A stretch of 64,000 bases of DNA from Unio delphinus (lineage: Eukaryota > Mollusca > Bivalvia > Unionida > Unionidae), in assembly GCA_029339505.1 (NCBI GenBank), contig JAQISU010000041.1, forward strand, positions 5,837,001 through 5,901,000, read 5' to 3'. The translations under genes were made by a program, and so were the position numbers. Below, piece by piece: positions 59,301 through 64,000 of this stretch. Position 1 is the stretch's first letter. Every line of letters begins with the position of its first letter. The notes beneath the pieces are model-generated. The model was not told the origin of the DNA, searched no databases, and saw nothing but the letters and a program-made list of their open reading frames with translations.

Positions 59301-61047
59301 AGATAAAGAAGGTGGAATGAAAGAAAAGCTAATAGGCATGCAGATCCTACCTGTTTAAGAGCTAGCTGCCCTAGTTATGTGTCAGGTCAACTTATTTAAA
59401 TTGATCACTCAAACATTTTTTAAAAGTATTATTGTATGCTTAATATATTTAAACAACCTTAAATTACCTCACTCATTCACAAATTTGATCTAAGATAGCA
59501 AGGTAACCAAGCAAAATGACATTTGTTTCATGTAAACAATTGCCCTGGTTTTTTGAAAAGGAATCTTGTTTGGCTGTAAATTGAATCAAGAAAAACAAAA
59601 AGCAGTGACTTAATCACAAACAAAAAGGGTTTTTGAAACCAGTTAAAATAATATTAATAATCTTTCAGAGGTTGGGCATCTAGAAAATAAAAGTAATTTA
59701 TACAGAAAAGCAAACAACTTTGTCCCAAAAAATGCTTTATTGGCAATTATCTTCAATGCAATTATAAAATGAGACCGCTCCAGTGTTCTAGTGGTTAGAG
59801 CGTCCACCGTGGAAGCGGGAAGTCGTGGGTTCGATTCCCAGCAGAGTCATACCAAAGACTTACAAAAGTGGTACTAACAGCTGCCTCGATTGACGCTCAG
59901 CATTAAGAGGTTAGTGTTAGGACTGGTCTGCCTGGTGTCAGGATAATGTGACTAGGTGGGACATAATGCTACATGTCTGCAGCATGATGTCCAAGTGCTA
60001 GACTTCACTATAAACTGCCTCACTTTAGACATCGTAGAGATATGACTGAAAATTTGTTAAAGCTACATTAAATCCTAATCAAACAAACAAACAAATTATA
60101 AAATGAGTATTCAGCCATTAAATAGCCCTTCCTGTTTTTTTGTCCAAGTCCAGGGGGGATGGCATCAGTTTGTATGTTTCGGCAGTCCCTCATTAACTTG
60201 TTCCCTGACTTATAGTATGGTCTATGTTTTTGGACCATGTTGTGCGTGAGTCTTCAAGGAAAAGGTGTGGCCAGGATTTAATTCCTAAACCCATTAAGTA
60301 CAAATTCAGCTCTAAGTACATGGCTAATTGGGATACATTATCCTCCCTATGCCATGAACTAAAACATTTCATTTGATGTACTGTAAGTGAAGACAACTGT
60401 AAAATTCAAAAATTGCACAAACTTTTCTAAATGGATAAACATAACACATTCATTCACGTGCCATCCATTGTAGGGGTATACAATACTCTTTTTCTGACTT
60501 TCATATTTTCATCTTTTATTTTCATATCTATGACCCCACCAGGTTGCCTTTATTTGGGCCTTTTTGAGTTTGTCAGATATTATAGATTGGGTGGAAGATG
60601 TCTGCTTTCTAAAAGTCTGTCAGAAGTTGTGGTTTGAGTGGAAGATGTATGTATCATCTAGATGACTTTTCCCATTCTGATGTGCTAATTTAATTGTTCA
60701 GTTGTTAACAGATTTAGTAACTGTGTGTGTATGTGCATGTGTGTTTACATCTAAGGGTTAAATGTTCTTAAGATTGTTATTTATTTTATTTATTTTCAGA
60801 TTCCTTGTCAGAAGTGCCAAAAGAAATGCATCCACATAGATTGGTCAAATTTGATGAAATCTTCAAAATGTCAGCTAAGAACAGAGAGAATACAGATATT
60901 GTAAAGGAGCGTGTAAGAGAACTTCTTGATCTCTATGCAGGACTGAAGGAAACCAATAATTCATTCCGTACAGACTTGCAGAAGATTCAATCTGAGAATG
61001 AACCCTATAGTTCTAATAAGGAAATCAGAAAAATAAAATTAGTTTAG
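28221..61047 (+). CDS. GTPBP10: GTP-binding protein 10 homologue (mitochondrial Obg GTPase), ten exons
   Basis: Joining 28221..28292, 30714..30776, 32932..33122, 37622..37713, 39599..39743, 41300..41373, 51648..51700, 53387..53572, 58206..58326 and 60800..61047 gives 414 codons plus TAG, with every phase matching. Animal GTPBP10 assists large-subunit assembly of the mitochondrial ribosome. The start [15 protein letters not shown] is basic and amphipathic like a mitochondrial presequence. The Obg domain follows with a Gly-rich run (about residues 57-75). G1 is GFPNAGKST (188-196), split between exons 5 and 6; G2 is in PFTTIQP; G3 is DLPGLIEGA (235-243); G4 is NKID (311-314); G5 is MSAKNREN (from 356). 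The human protein is 387 residues, so this one is slightly longer, partly through exon 2. Introns range from 1.6 to 10.3 kb and are full of mobile elements. Start and order are well supported; exon 2 is the least certain. Confidence 0.94.
28408..28503. repeat. 27-bp inverted repeat (hairpin) in GTPBP10 intron 1
   Basis: The arms 28408..28434 and 28477..28503 begin AGACCAACAAATTGTTCTCT and are complementary with one mismatch over 27 bp. A 42-base loop separates them. It lies 115 bp after exon 1. Confidence 0.85.
28504..29305. other. GTPBP10 intron 1, no exon recognised
   Basis: The first 400 bases have less AT bias and a - strand frame at 28512..28718, but no recognised domain. The rest is ordinary intron. 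Confidence 0.4.
29318..29640 (+). mobile_element. tRNA-derived SINE, family 1 copy c
   Basis: This is the best-preserved head: GTGGCCTAGTGGTTAGAGCG (A box) and GTGGTTCGATCCCTGG (B box). The tail is an AAAC repeat. A perfect 12-bp target duplication TCATTAGCATCT lies at 29306..29317 and 29641..29652. Confidence 0.94.
29695..30015 (+). repeat. Interspersed repeat, inverted partner of 37130..37480
   Basis: Segments such as AGTAGCCTACTGCCATG, GGTGGTATTATAGAAAGGTA and GTAGGATAAGGTGGACATT recur in reverse complement at 37130..37480 with moderate divergence. No coding potential or terminal repeat was found, so the element type is unknown. Confidence 0.75.
30016..30713. other. GTPBP10 intron 1, 3' part
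   Basis: No feature is supported apart from the acceptor TTTTGTAG at its end. Confidence 0.4.
30714..30776 (+). CDS. GTPBP10: GTPBP10 exon 2 (probable 21-codon exon)
   Basis: After TTTTGTAG it encodes a highly charged helix ([17 protein letters not shown]) and ends at donor GTGATG. It is phase 0 on both sides, so it could be skipped without changing the frame. The human protein has no counterpart at this position as far as I recall. It may be a lineage-specific or cassette exon. Confidence 0.55.
30777..31745. other. GTPBP10 intron 2, 5' part
   Basis: AT-rich intron with homopolymer runs and no supported feature. Confidence 0.4.
31746..32632 (+). pseudogene. hAT-family transposase remnant
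   Basis: Broken + strand frames carry, in order, [20 protein letters not shown] with [10 protein letters not shown], then [20 protein letters not shown], then [20 protein letters not shown] and [12 protein letters not shown]. These fit the core and C-terminal dimerisation region of hAT-related proteins of the SCAND3/ZMYM-like type, where ERxFSxVxKNKTxxR and GCxCHxxHxAA segments are usual. Most of the catalytic region is missing, and stops separate the pieces. It lies in intron 2 of GTPBP10 in the sense direction. Confidence 0.75.
32932..33122 (+). CDS. GTPBP10: GTPBP10 exon 3 (Obg domain)
   Basis: It encodes [20 protein letters not shown] and [11 protein letters not shown], the Gly-rich start of the Obg fold. 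The acceptor is AAATTCAG and the donor GTAAAG; it ends two bases into an Arg codon. Confidence 0.95.
33190..33506. repeat. Duplicated segment with retroposon-like tail and ATT microsatellite
   Basis: A roughly 110-bp segment with GAGACCTCCCAGGAAGGCAA occurs twice (from about 33220 and 33335). It is followed by TTGTAAAGTGCTTATAGCTT and a long ATT run (33453..33505). That layout resembles the 3' tails of some LINEs and SINEs, but no body was identified. Confidence 0.6.
34374..34530. repeat. Degenerate minisatellite, about 40-bp unit
   Basis: Variants of CATTCACTGCACTCCCTTGA and AACAAGGGACACATTCACTG recur about four times in intron 3. Confidence 0.6.
34651..34739. repeat. 46-bp tandem duplication
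   Basis: Two almost identical copies, each starting TATGTTTCAGTATAGATCAA, at 34651 and 34697. Confidence 0.85.
34870..35215. mobile_element. Diverged relative of the Tigger-like element at 2862..3959
   Basis: TAGCCGCTTACT, TGCATGAAATTGATA, CACATGAGTACACAAACCTA and TATCACGTGATTACC follow the order of the matching pieces in the 2.9-kb element. Its ends were not found. An inverted fragment of the same family may lie at about 35470..35600. Confidence 0.5.
35521..36535. other. GTPBP10 intron 3, nothing further recognised
   Basis: AT-rich intron with no exon or mobile-element signature beyond possible inverted remnants at its start. Confidence 0.35.
36536..36715. repeat. Tandem repeat, about 60-bp unit, three copies
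   Basis: Each unit contains CCATTTCTTACTCAGAATTT and GAAATGGTGTGGGAAAAAA or a decayed form of it. Confidence 0.88.
36894..37020. repeat. 42-bp tandem repeat, three copies
   Basis: The unit is GCCACCATTCATCTGTATGC followed by AGATAATGTTATACAT. Being a multiple of three, it leaves an accidental open frame. Confidence 0.88.
37130..37480 (-). repeat. Interspersed repeat, inverted partner of 29695..30015
   Basis: Its reverse complement matches 29695..30015 along most of its length (for example CCACCTTATCCTAC and GTAGGCTACTACC). It lies in intron 3 of GTPBP10. Confidence 0.75.
37622..37713 (+). CDS. GTPBP10: GTPBP10 exon 4
   Basis: It encodes [20 protein letters not shown] and IKTDEGRTI of the Obg domain. 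The acceptor is CATTTCAG and the donor GTGAGT; phase 2 in and 1 out. Confidence 0.93.
37860..38345. repeat. Degenerate minisatellite, about 35-45-bp unit
   Basis: Variants of AGAGAAGACAGGTGCTAGAG followed by TGCCATCTGTAGT recur about ten times. Confidence 0.75.
38524..38767 (-). mobile_element. tRNA-derived SINE, family 2 copy e (reverse)
   Basis: The reverse strand shows the head GTGGCCGAGTGGTCTAAAGC, the clearest A box of this family, and the 3' end GTTTAACGCCATTTTTCAGC on the + strand. It lies in intron 4 of GTPBP10. No clean target duplication was found. Confidence 0.88.
38806..38942. repeat. 27-28-bp tandem repeat, five copies
   Basis: The unit is TCAGATCACACTTTTCAACT plus TTTAAA(A/T), very uniform, so probably recent. 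Confidence 0.93.
39140..39470. repeat. Minisatellite, about 44-bp unit
   Basis: Variants of TATTTATTGATGTCCTGCGA plus CAGAGATGACATGATAGTCA recur seven or so times just upstream of exon 5. Confidence 0.88.
39599..39743 (+). CDS. GTPBP10: GTPBP10 exon 5
   Basis: It encodes the end of the Obg domain ([20 protein letters not shown]) and the start of the G domain ([13 protein letters not shown]). The donor GTAATG splits the first Gly of the G1 motif. Confidence 0.95.
40058..40180. repeat. TG/TA/TG compound microsatellite
   Basis: A TG run, a long TA run (about 40085..40141) and a second TG run lie in intron 5. A - strand frame over it is an artefact. Confidence 0.95.
40588..40677. repeat. AT microsatellite, about 90 bp
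   Basis: An uninterrupted AT dinucleotide run in intron 5. Confidence 0.97.
40678..41299. other. GTPBP10 intron 5, 3' part
   Basis: Ordinary AT-rich intron ending in the acceptor TTCTTTCAG. No other feature was seen. Confidence 0.4.
41300..41373 (+). CDS. GTPBP10: GTPBP10 exon 6 (P-loop)
   Basis: It encodes [20 protein letters not shown], the Walker A / G1 motif, and EYP. It ends one base into the Phe codon of the switch I segment; the donor is GTAAGC. Confidence 0.95.
41690..42180. repeat. Degenerate minisatellite, about 40-bp unit
   Basis: Variants of CCACTTGGAACATCCTCATG plus a GGAAATATAGTGTTAT-type tail recur about eleven times in intron 6. Confidence 0.83.
42181..42654. other. GTPBP10 intron 6 up to the DIRS element
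   Basis: No feature is supported. It ends in TTT directly before the element. Confidence 0.4.
42672..42838 (+). repeat. DIRS left inverted terminal repeat
   Basis: Almost identical, in reverse complement, to 49558..49724. It contains the small palindrome AAAGACGAAAATTCGTCTTT. Confidence 0.95.
43080..44030. repeat. DIRS 5' leader repeats, about 180-bp unit
   Basis: Five to six units share TTAGTTACGGTTATGG, ATAGCGACTTAATAGCGTGC and a pyrimidine run ending TTTTTCGTTTCAGTAGACTT. A 296-bp block is also repeated nearly exactly (compare about 43530..43700 with 43826..44000). The repeated pyrimidine-CAG element looks like a splice acceptor. Confidence 0.9.
44040..46323 (+). pseudogene. DIRS gag-like region with 27-residue repeats
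   Basis: Three + strand frames cover this part (44121..44771, 45221..45976 and 45973..46323), separated by shifts or stops. The first two contain 81-bp tandem repeats coding for [19 protein letters not shown] plus PTFQPAST, in about six units at 44280..44850 and about three at 45430..45660. The last frame ([30 protein letters not shown]) looks like the conserved end of DIRS gag-like proteins. Base composition is far more GC-rich than the flanks. The position upstream of the reverse transcriptase supports a gag role. The frames opposite the repeat on the - strand are by-products. Confidence 0.7.
46324..47485 (+). pseudogene. DIRS reverse transcriptase, decayed
   Basis: Broken frames encode [52 protein letters not shown] and SAVYLDDIL, the last being the catalytic DD motif. 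[19 protein letters not shown] segment and a region leading to RNase H follow. Several stops lie within and after the DD motif, so no enzyme can be made. Confidence 0.85.
47486..48454 (+). CDS. DIRS RNase H and N-terminal recombinase part (322 codons, remnant)
   Basis: This is the longest open frame of the element. Its first 140 residues resemble the RNase H domain that follows reverse transcriptase in DIRS elements ([44 protein letters not shown]). Residues from about 235 ([20 protein letters not shown]) match the N-terminal SAM-like domain of the tyrosine recombinase. The frame then breaks. It has no start of its own in the family: in an intact element it would be continuous with the reverse transcriptase. 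It is a remnant rather than a working gene. Confidence 0.8.
   Translation: MPDLDTVSGTWVPGASPFHINLSEITAVINAFHFGQDQLLLQTALIMSDNIVVVPCLKTRGHQSPDLCNLNWQFLHWFDNLHLNVQFRHTEWSLHQSDFLPIDTLWRRPMIDLLQQGGIANSPPFISQVTDPEAWVVDARSITWEGLWSFSYPPTVLVLELIQKLRGQNCQMVLITLLRWNNYWVSDLLNLGDRSTQEDYSQHKYSQATAARGVPPLSGPSFCSSLALVQTALQDKQFKSLIAERISRARRPSTLKVYEGKWHVFRDWYHIIHIVPLSVTIPQLANFSLAFQGETSGSSYSQMLPLHDIRHIPPFWYMCYQP
48455..49130 (+). pseudogene. DIRS tyrosine recombinase catalytic part, decayed
   Basis: After an A-run at 48485..48508, a second open piece (48631..48822) encodes [20 protein letters not shown], the box I segment with the catalytic Arg, and [16 protein letters not shown]. Further pieces to about 49130 include [11 protein letters not shown]. 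The HxxR box and the final Tyr cannot be read in one frame. Confidence 0.78.
49404..49498 (+). repeat. DIRS internal complementary region
   Basis: 49404..49440 is the reverse complement of 42655..42691, and 49441..49498 is that of 49710..49767. The two halves meet as AAAGGAG and AAAGC, the predicted joint of the circular intermediate. Confidence 0.96.
49558..49724 (-). repeat. DIRS right inverted terminal repeat
   Basis: Reverse complement of the left repeat at 42672..42838 with very few differences. Confidence 0.95.
49870..50205. repeat. Minisatellite, about 70-75-bp unit
   Basis: Variants of AAATCTTGAAGGGGTGAGGT plus GATTGCAAAGAGTAA recur five times. Related units return at about 50780..50990. 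Confidence 0.83.
50206..50779. other. GTPBP10 intron 6, between minisatellite blocks
   Basis: No gene or mobile element is recognised. Confidence 0.4.
51120..51600. repeat. Degenerate repeats with GTGTGACACCATCCTT
   Basis: Short 18-bp units (TGTGACACCATCCTTATG) grade into longer, roughly 65-bp units with GATACATTTTGGTGTGTATG, ending just before exon 7. Confidence 0.83.
51648..51700 (+). CDS. GTPBP10: GTPBP10 exon 7 (switch I)
   Basis: Two bases complete Phe, then [17 protein letters not shown] including the G2 Thr. The acceptor is CCCAACAG and the donor GTGAAG, leaving in phase 0. Confidence 0.93.
51701..52250. other. GTPBP10 intron 7, 5' part
   Basis: No feature is supported. Confidence 0.35.
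52251..52990. repeat. Degenerate repeats with CATACCACACATACATTCTT
   Basis: A compact block of about 20-bp units (52535..52755) is flanked by longer, looser units sharing CCATATGTCAGTAAGT and GCAGAACCAGACATGC. The + strand frame of 133 codons inside it is an artefact of the repeat. Confidence 0.85.
53265..53340. repeat. TTA/TTG microsatellite
   Basis: A GTT/ATT trinucleotide run ends about 45 bp before exon 8. Confidence 0.95.
53387..53572 (+). CDS. GTPBP10: GTPBP10 exon 8 (switch II)
   Basis: It encodes [20 protein letters not shown] (G3 motif DxPG), [19 protein letters not shown] and FETLLLLNK. Exactly 62 codons, phase 0 in and out, with acceptor TTTTCAG and donor GTTAGT. Confidence 0.96.
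53573..55485. other. GTPBP10 intron 8, 5' part
   Basis: AT-rich intron. No mobile element or exon is recognised. Confidence 0.4.
55486..56095. repeat. Minisatellite, about 75-85-bp unit, seven to eight copies
   Basis: Units contain GAGTGAAATCCACACATATC, CATTAGGTGATCTTAGCATT and TAGATCATCATACTGTTGGA. Confidence 0.92.
56096..56925. other. GTPBP10 intron 8, middle
   Basis: No feature is supported. Confidence 0.4.
56926..57335. repeat. Higher-order tandem repeat, about 104-bp unit
   Basis: Units contain TGCTGATACACATTACACAT, CAGGTTGATTTACTGATGTT and GCCAATACACATCACACAAT. Each is itself made of shorter related segments. About 3.5 copies. Confidence 0.93.
57336..57845. other. GTPBP10 intron 8, spacer between repeat blocks
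   Basis: No feature is supported. Confidence 0.35.
57846..58170. repeat. 64-bp tandem repeat with splice-acceptor-like cores
   Basis: Five units share ACTTGTCTATTGCAGATACA and TCTAAATGTCCTTTGTAGAC, the spacing being 64 bp for the first ones. Each unit holds a pyrimidine stretch ending in GCAG or TTCAG. The array ends about 35 bp before the real acceptor of exon 9. Confidence 0.92.
58206..58326 (+). CDS. GTPBP10: GTPBP10 exon 9 (G4)
   Basis: It encodes [20 protein letters not shown] and IDTDHN, containing the NKxD guanine-specificity motif. The acceptor is GGTTTTAG and the donor GTAAGT; it leaves one base into Asp. Confidence 0.95.
58327..58687. other. GTPBP10 intron 9, 5' part
   Basis: No feature is supported before the SINE. 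Confidence 0.35.
58688..58992 (+). mobile_element. tRNA-derived SINE, family 1 copy d (decayed)
   Basis: The body CTGGTGTCAGGATATTATAA and GGGACATCATGCTTCACG follow a head in which the A-box arm is damaged (GTGGCCTAATGGTGTTGTGC). Confidence 0.85.
58993..59759. other. GTPBP10 intron 9, middle
   Basis: No feature is supported. Confidence 0.4.
59774..60093 (+). mobile_element. tRNA-derived SINE, family 1 copy e
   Basis: The head AGTGGTTAGAGCGTCCACC, the B box GTGGGTTCGATTCCCAG and the AAAC tail are clear. A perfect 14-bp target duplication AATTATAAAATGAG lies at 59760..59773 and 60094..60107. Confidence 0.94.
60108..60799. other. GTPBP10 intron 9, 3' part
   Basis: No feature is supported apart from the acceptor TTTTCAG at its end. 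Confidence 0.4.
60800..61047 (+). CDS. GTPBP10: GTPBP10 exon 10 (C-terminus)
   Basis: It encodes [19 protein letters not shown] (G5 SA motif) and a Lys-rich tail ending RKIKLV, then TAG at 61045..61047. Confidence 0.95.
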
Positions 61048-62142
61048 CCTTTAATTATTTTTGCTTATTTTGTTTTATATAATTTTTCAGGGTTCTGAAA
61101 TTTTACGCCTGAGGAAAGGACACACAACAGTACAACATTATGAGAAATTAGAAATCCATTTGCAATTTTCTGCTTTTTAGGAAAAATTATCACATCTATT
61201 TATAAAAAGTGACCAGTTTTAAATTCTCCTTTATTTCATTCAATATATTATATTTATATATTTCCCATTGTTACTGTCCTTGAAAGAAAAAAAGAGAGGA
61301 AATATTCCTACAGTCAATCAGGTGAAAATATATTGATATTATTTGTGCAAGTATTGCTCTATGCAGACTAATACTGCAAATTGAACTGGACACATCAATG
61401 GCTTGAAAATCTTGTTATGTAACTTCTCCTGAATGAAAGTAATATTGGCATTTGTTTTAACCAGAAGATTTATTGTAATGTCTAGTCGGTCTTCATGAAA
61501 ATGGTGCCCATGGCACATTCTAATAGGGTTGCCACAGTATTCATCCTGAATTGATGGTTGTATCAACATGGGGATTTTACTGAATGACTTCTTACAATAT
61601 CTGGTCGGTTCAAAGTGAAGATGTTCTGCTCAGAATTCAAGTATAGCCACCACATGGCCCACTTAAACATTCTTATCAGAACTCCAGAGATATTGGTTGG
61701 GTTTTCACAATTGACTTTTTATGATGTCTAGTTGATAAGTTATGAAAATGGTGGTGATCTGAATTTCATTATGGCCACGACTGCCCATCTTGAAATGTCA
61801 TCATGACTTAGAGGCTCATCACATCATTATTGTGCTTAAAGTGAAAGATGATTCTAGTTGGCTCTAAATAGAATGGTGCAGTCTGATATAAAATATGGCC
61901 ACCATTGCACCCATCTTCAAAATCTTATCGTTTCTCCTCCAAAATGTAAAAATAAACAGAGGCATACATACCAACAATTACATTTTTGGCATAATCACTA
62001 GCTTTTGTCCACCTAATTTCATATTCTGTTCACCTGTATATGGATTATGCTTTACTGGTACAGTAAATAAAATTAATAAAACAGTAAAAGGTTTTCTCAT
62101 TTTCCCCATCAATTTCTTAATTCTTCTTATAATATAAATTTG
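61048..62142. other. GTPBP10 3' flank
   Basis: This contains the likely 3' untranslated region. AATAAA occurs at 61951..61956 and again near 62066, but none lies close to the stop, so the end of the transcript is not placed. Loose repeats with ATGTCTAGTTG, GAAAATGGTG and ATGGCCAC occur at about 61470..61920. Confidence 0.4.
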
Positions 62143-62460
62143 AACTGCTCCGGTGGCCTAATGGTGAGTGTGTCCGCCCTGGAAGCGGGATGTCGTGGGT
62201 TCAATCACTGGCTGAATCATACCAAAGACTTACAAAAATGGTACTAACAGCTGCCTCGCTTGGCGCTCAGCATTAAGAGCTTAATGTTAGGACTGGTTGG
62301 CCTGGTGTCAGGGTAATGTGACTGGGTGGGACATAATGCTTCATGTCTGCTTCATGATGCTCCAGTGCTAGACATCACTATAAACTGCTCATTGCAGACA
62401 TTGTAGCAATATGACTGAAAAATTATTAAAGCTACGTTAAAAATACTAATCAAACAAACT
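62143..62460 (+). mobile_element. tRNA-derived SINE, family 1 copy f
   Basis: The head CTCCGGTGGCCTAATGGTGA and body CTGGTGTCAGGGTAATGTGA are clear. The flanks AATATAAATTTGA and AATATAATTTGA form a target duplication with one indel. Confidence 0.9.
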
Positions 62461-62879
62461 AATATAATTTGAGAATATTCTAAAAACAATGACTGCTGTG
62501 TAAGAATAACATAAGAGTTAATGTGTACATTCTACATTTACTTTCCTTATTTTCTATATTACCAAATGTATATGACTCATTTCCAAGAAAACAGATGAAT
62601 TTCTTTAATTTAAAAGATTGTCTTGCAGATTCATTATATTGGCAATGAAGAGAGTTAGCAGACCAGTCTGTACTTTTAAAGAAAATGGCGCTAGTAGTTT
62701 ATCAAAACAGGATTTTATGGTGGATGAAAATTAATTACAGCAGATGAGTCTTTTTAAACTTAAAAACATCAGATCAGAAAATGAGACACCACTTTACAAA
62801 TTTGAAAAGAAGAATATGAGTGATGTAATGCAGACTTTGGATTTAGTACAAAAGAATTTGTAGACTTCACGATCATTCA
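62461..62879. other. Intergenic, nothing recognised
   Basis: AT-rich sequence between the SINE and the LINE. It may include decayed LINE 3' sequence. Confidence 0.35.
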
Positions 62880-64000
62880 CCGAAAGTTAAATTTGTACCT
62901 TGTCACAGAAGAAATTTGTAAACATGTCCGGAAGGTCTACGATAGAGAAGGCAGTTGGAAGTGGTGTCCATTTGTTCCTTGCATTAGTTTGTTAGTAATT
63001 TCAAAGAGCTCTTTGCAGCTGGAACTCTGTGATCTTAGTACTGTAGTGGAATAATTTGGCTAAATGGATTATGTTTGTGATGTTCTTCTTAGCGACTTTA
63101 TAGATTTGTTAATGAATAGCGAGTCTGGTAGAAAAACAAAGCCTCTGCGGTTTACGGCGTTTTTTTTTAGCAGTGCGAAGCTCGTCCCTAACACTGCTAT
63201 ACCACAGAGAACACTTTTGAATTAATACTATGCACTTGCTGGCTGGGGCATGTTTTTTTTTTTCAAGCAGTGAACAAAGGCAGTTGAGTTCGGTTGTAGG
63301 AGGTAAGCATGTTGTTAGGTTTGCCTGGATGTCATGAATTAGTTTGGTTCTATTTATCATACGGAGGTTTCTCTTTGTAGCAAATAAAGGTGGAGGGTTT
63401 CCAGGACGGTCCAAGTGAAAGTTGAAATGTCCAAGAATAATCAGGTTGCCACCTATCGAATTTCCATTCACCTAGTATAGTGGTAGAGGCAGAAAAAATG
63501 GACTGAACTTTGTTCCAGTGTGAGTGTTGTTTGGACTAGTTCAAACAATGTGTGGCAGAAGTTGAAGGTTGTTTTGTTTTTAAGACATTTTATCATGGAT
63601 TTCTTTGTGATGACGGCAATCCCATTTCTACGAGAGTGGCGGGAGTACAACTTGATGGAGTGTCACTTGGGCTCATTGCCTGATGTTTTTAGCAATGTTT
63701 CTTTCAGGAAGAAGATGTCGATATTCTGATCGTTGATAAAATTAACAATTTCTGTGCGCTTTTCCGGTGGTCCTACTAATTGGGTGTTGAATAATGCAAT
63801 ATGCAGTGGTATCTCTGGCATAGTTGACATAAAGATTGGCAATTTGACAGGGATTTGCACCAGGTTATCTAAATTAATGTCCGAAGTTTTGAATTGTTTA
63901 GCTGGAAAGGTTGAAAGGGAGATAACCGGAATTCTTCCTGTTCTACGCCGGCCAGAATTGAAACATTTTTTTTTTTTTCGCAAATGTAGTCCCATTTCGT
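62880..64000 (-). mobile_element. CR1-like LINE, 5' part, runs off the window
   Basis: The - strand encodes IALFNTQLVGPPEKRTEIVN with NDQNIDIFFLKETLL (start of the apurinic-type endonuclease), then NGIAVITKKSM and TLFELVQTT, then GGNLIILGHFNFHLDRPGNP, then LFATKRNLRMINRTKLIHD and LWYSSVRDELRTAKKK. These align in order with the + strand copy at 25855..27690. About 200 bp between the GDFN-type motif and LFATKRN are missing here. The 3' part (reverse transcriptase) is absent. Its N-terminal side reaches the window edge. Confidence 0.88.

Overview
The window is a stretch of an AT-rich, repeat-laden animal genome with spliced genes. Codon use, intron structure, two tRNA-derived SINE families, a DIRS retroelement and pogo/Tigger transposons suit a marine invertebrate. 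I lean towards a bivalve mollusc, but that is inference: no marker here fixes the species.

Two host genes lie on the + strand. The window opens inside a fatty-acid amide hydrolase (FAAH-like) gene, of which only the last two coding exons are visible (1851..1990 and 4020..4145). The complete ten-exon coding region of a mitochondrial Obg-type GTPase, GTPBP10, runs from 28221 to 61047. All its splice phases agree and predict a 414-residue protein with a mitochondrial presequence-like start, the Gly-rich Obg domain and G1-G5 motifs. About 96% of its 33 kb is intron.

Between the genes (4.1-28.2 kb) lies a mobile-element region. A 2.5-kb unit is present twice as direct copies (4507..6978 and 8257..13857). 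The second copy is split by a 3.1-kb Tigger element with TA target duplications, so the first copy shows the empty site. A 3.6-kb array of 47/57-bp monomers (20436..24060) follows. It appears to have been amplified from part of a LINE reverse transcriptase whose remnant still sits at its right edge. A CR1-like LINE fragment (25855..27690) precedes the GTPBP10 promoter.

The GTPBP10 introns hold a hAT remnant, SINEs, many minisatellites and, in intron 6, a 7.1-kb DIRS-type tyrosine-recombinase retroelement (42655..49767). That element keeps its inverted terminal repeats and an internal complementary region that marks both ends to the base. A second, 5'-end-containing CR1-like LINE copy on the - strand closes the window.

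No bacterial-type operons, CRISPR arrays, rRNA or convincing functional tRNA genes were seen. The strongest candidates for something undescribed are the LINE-derived satellite, the DIRS element with its repeat-built gag region, and the doubled FAAH exon.
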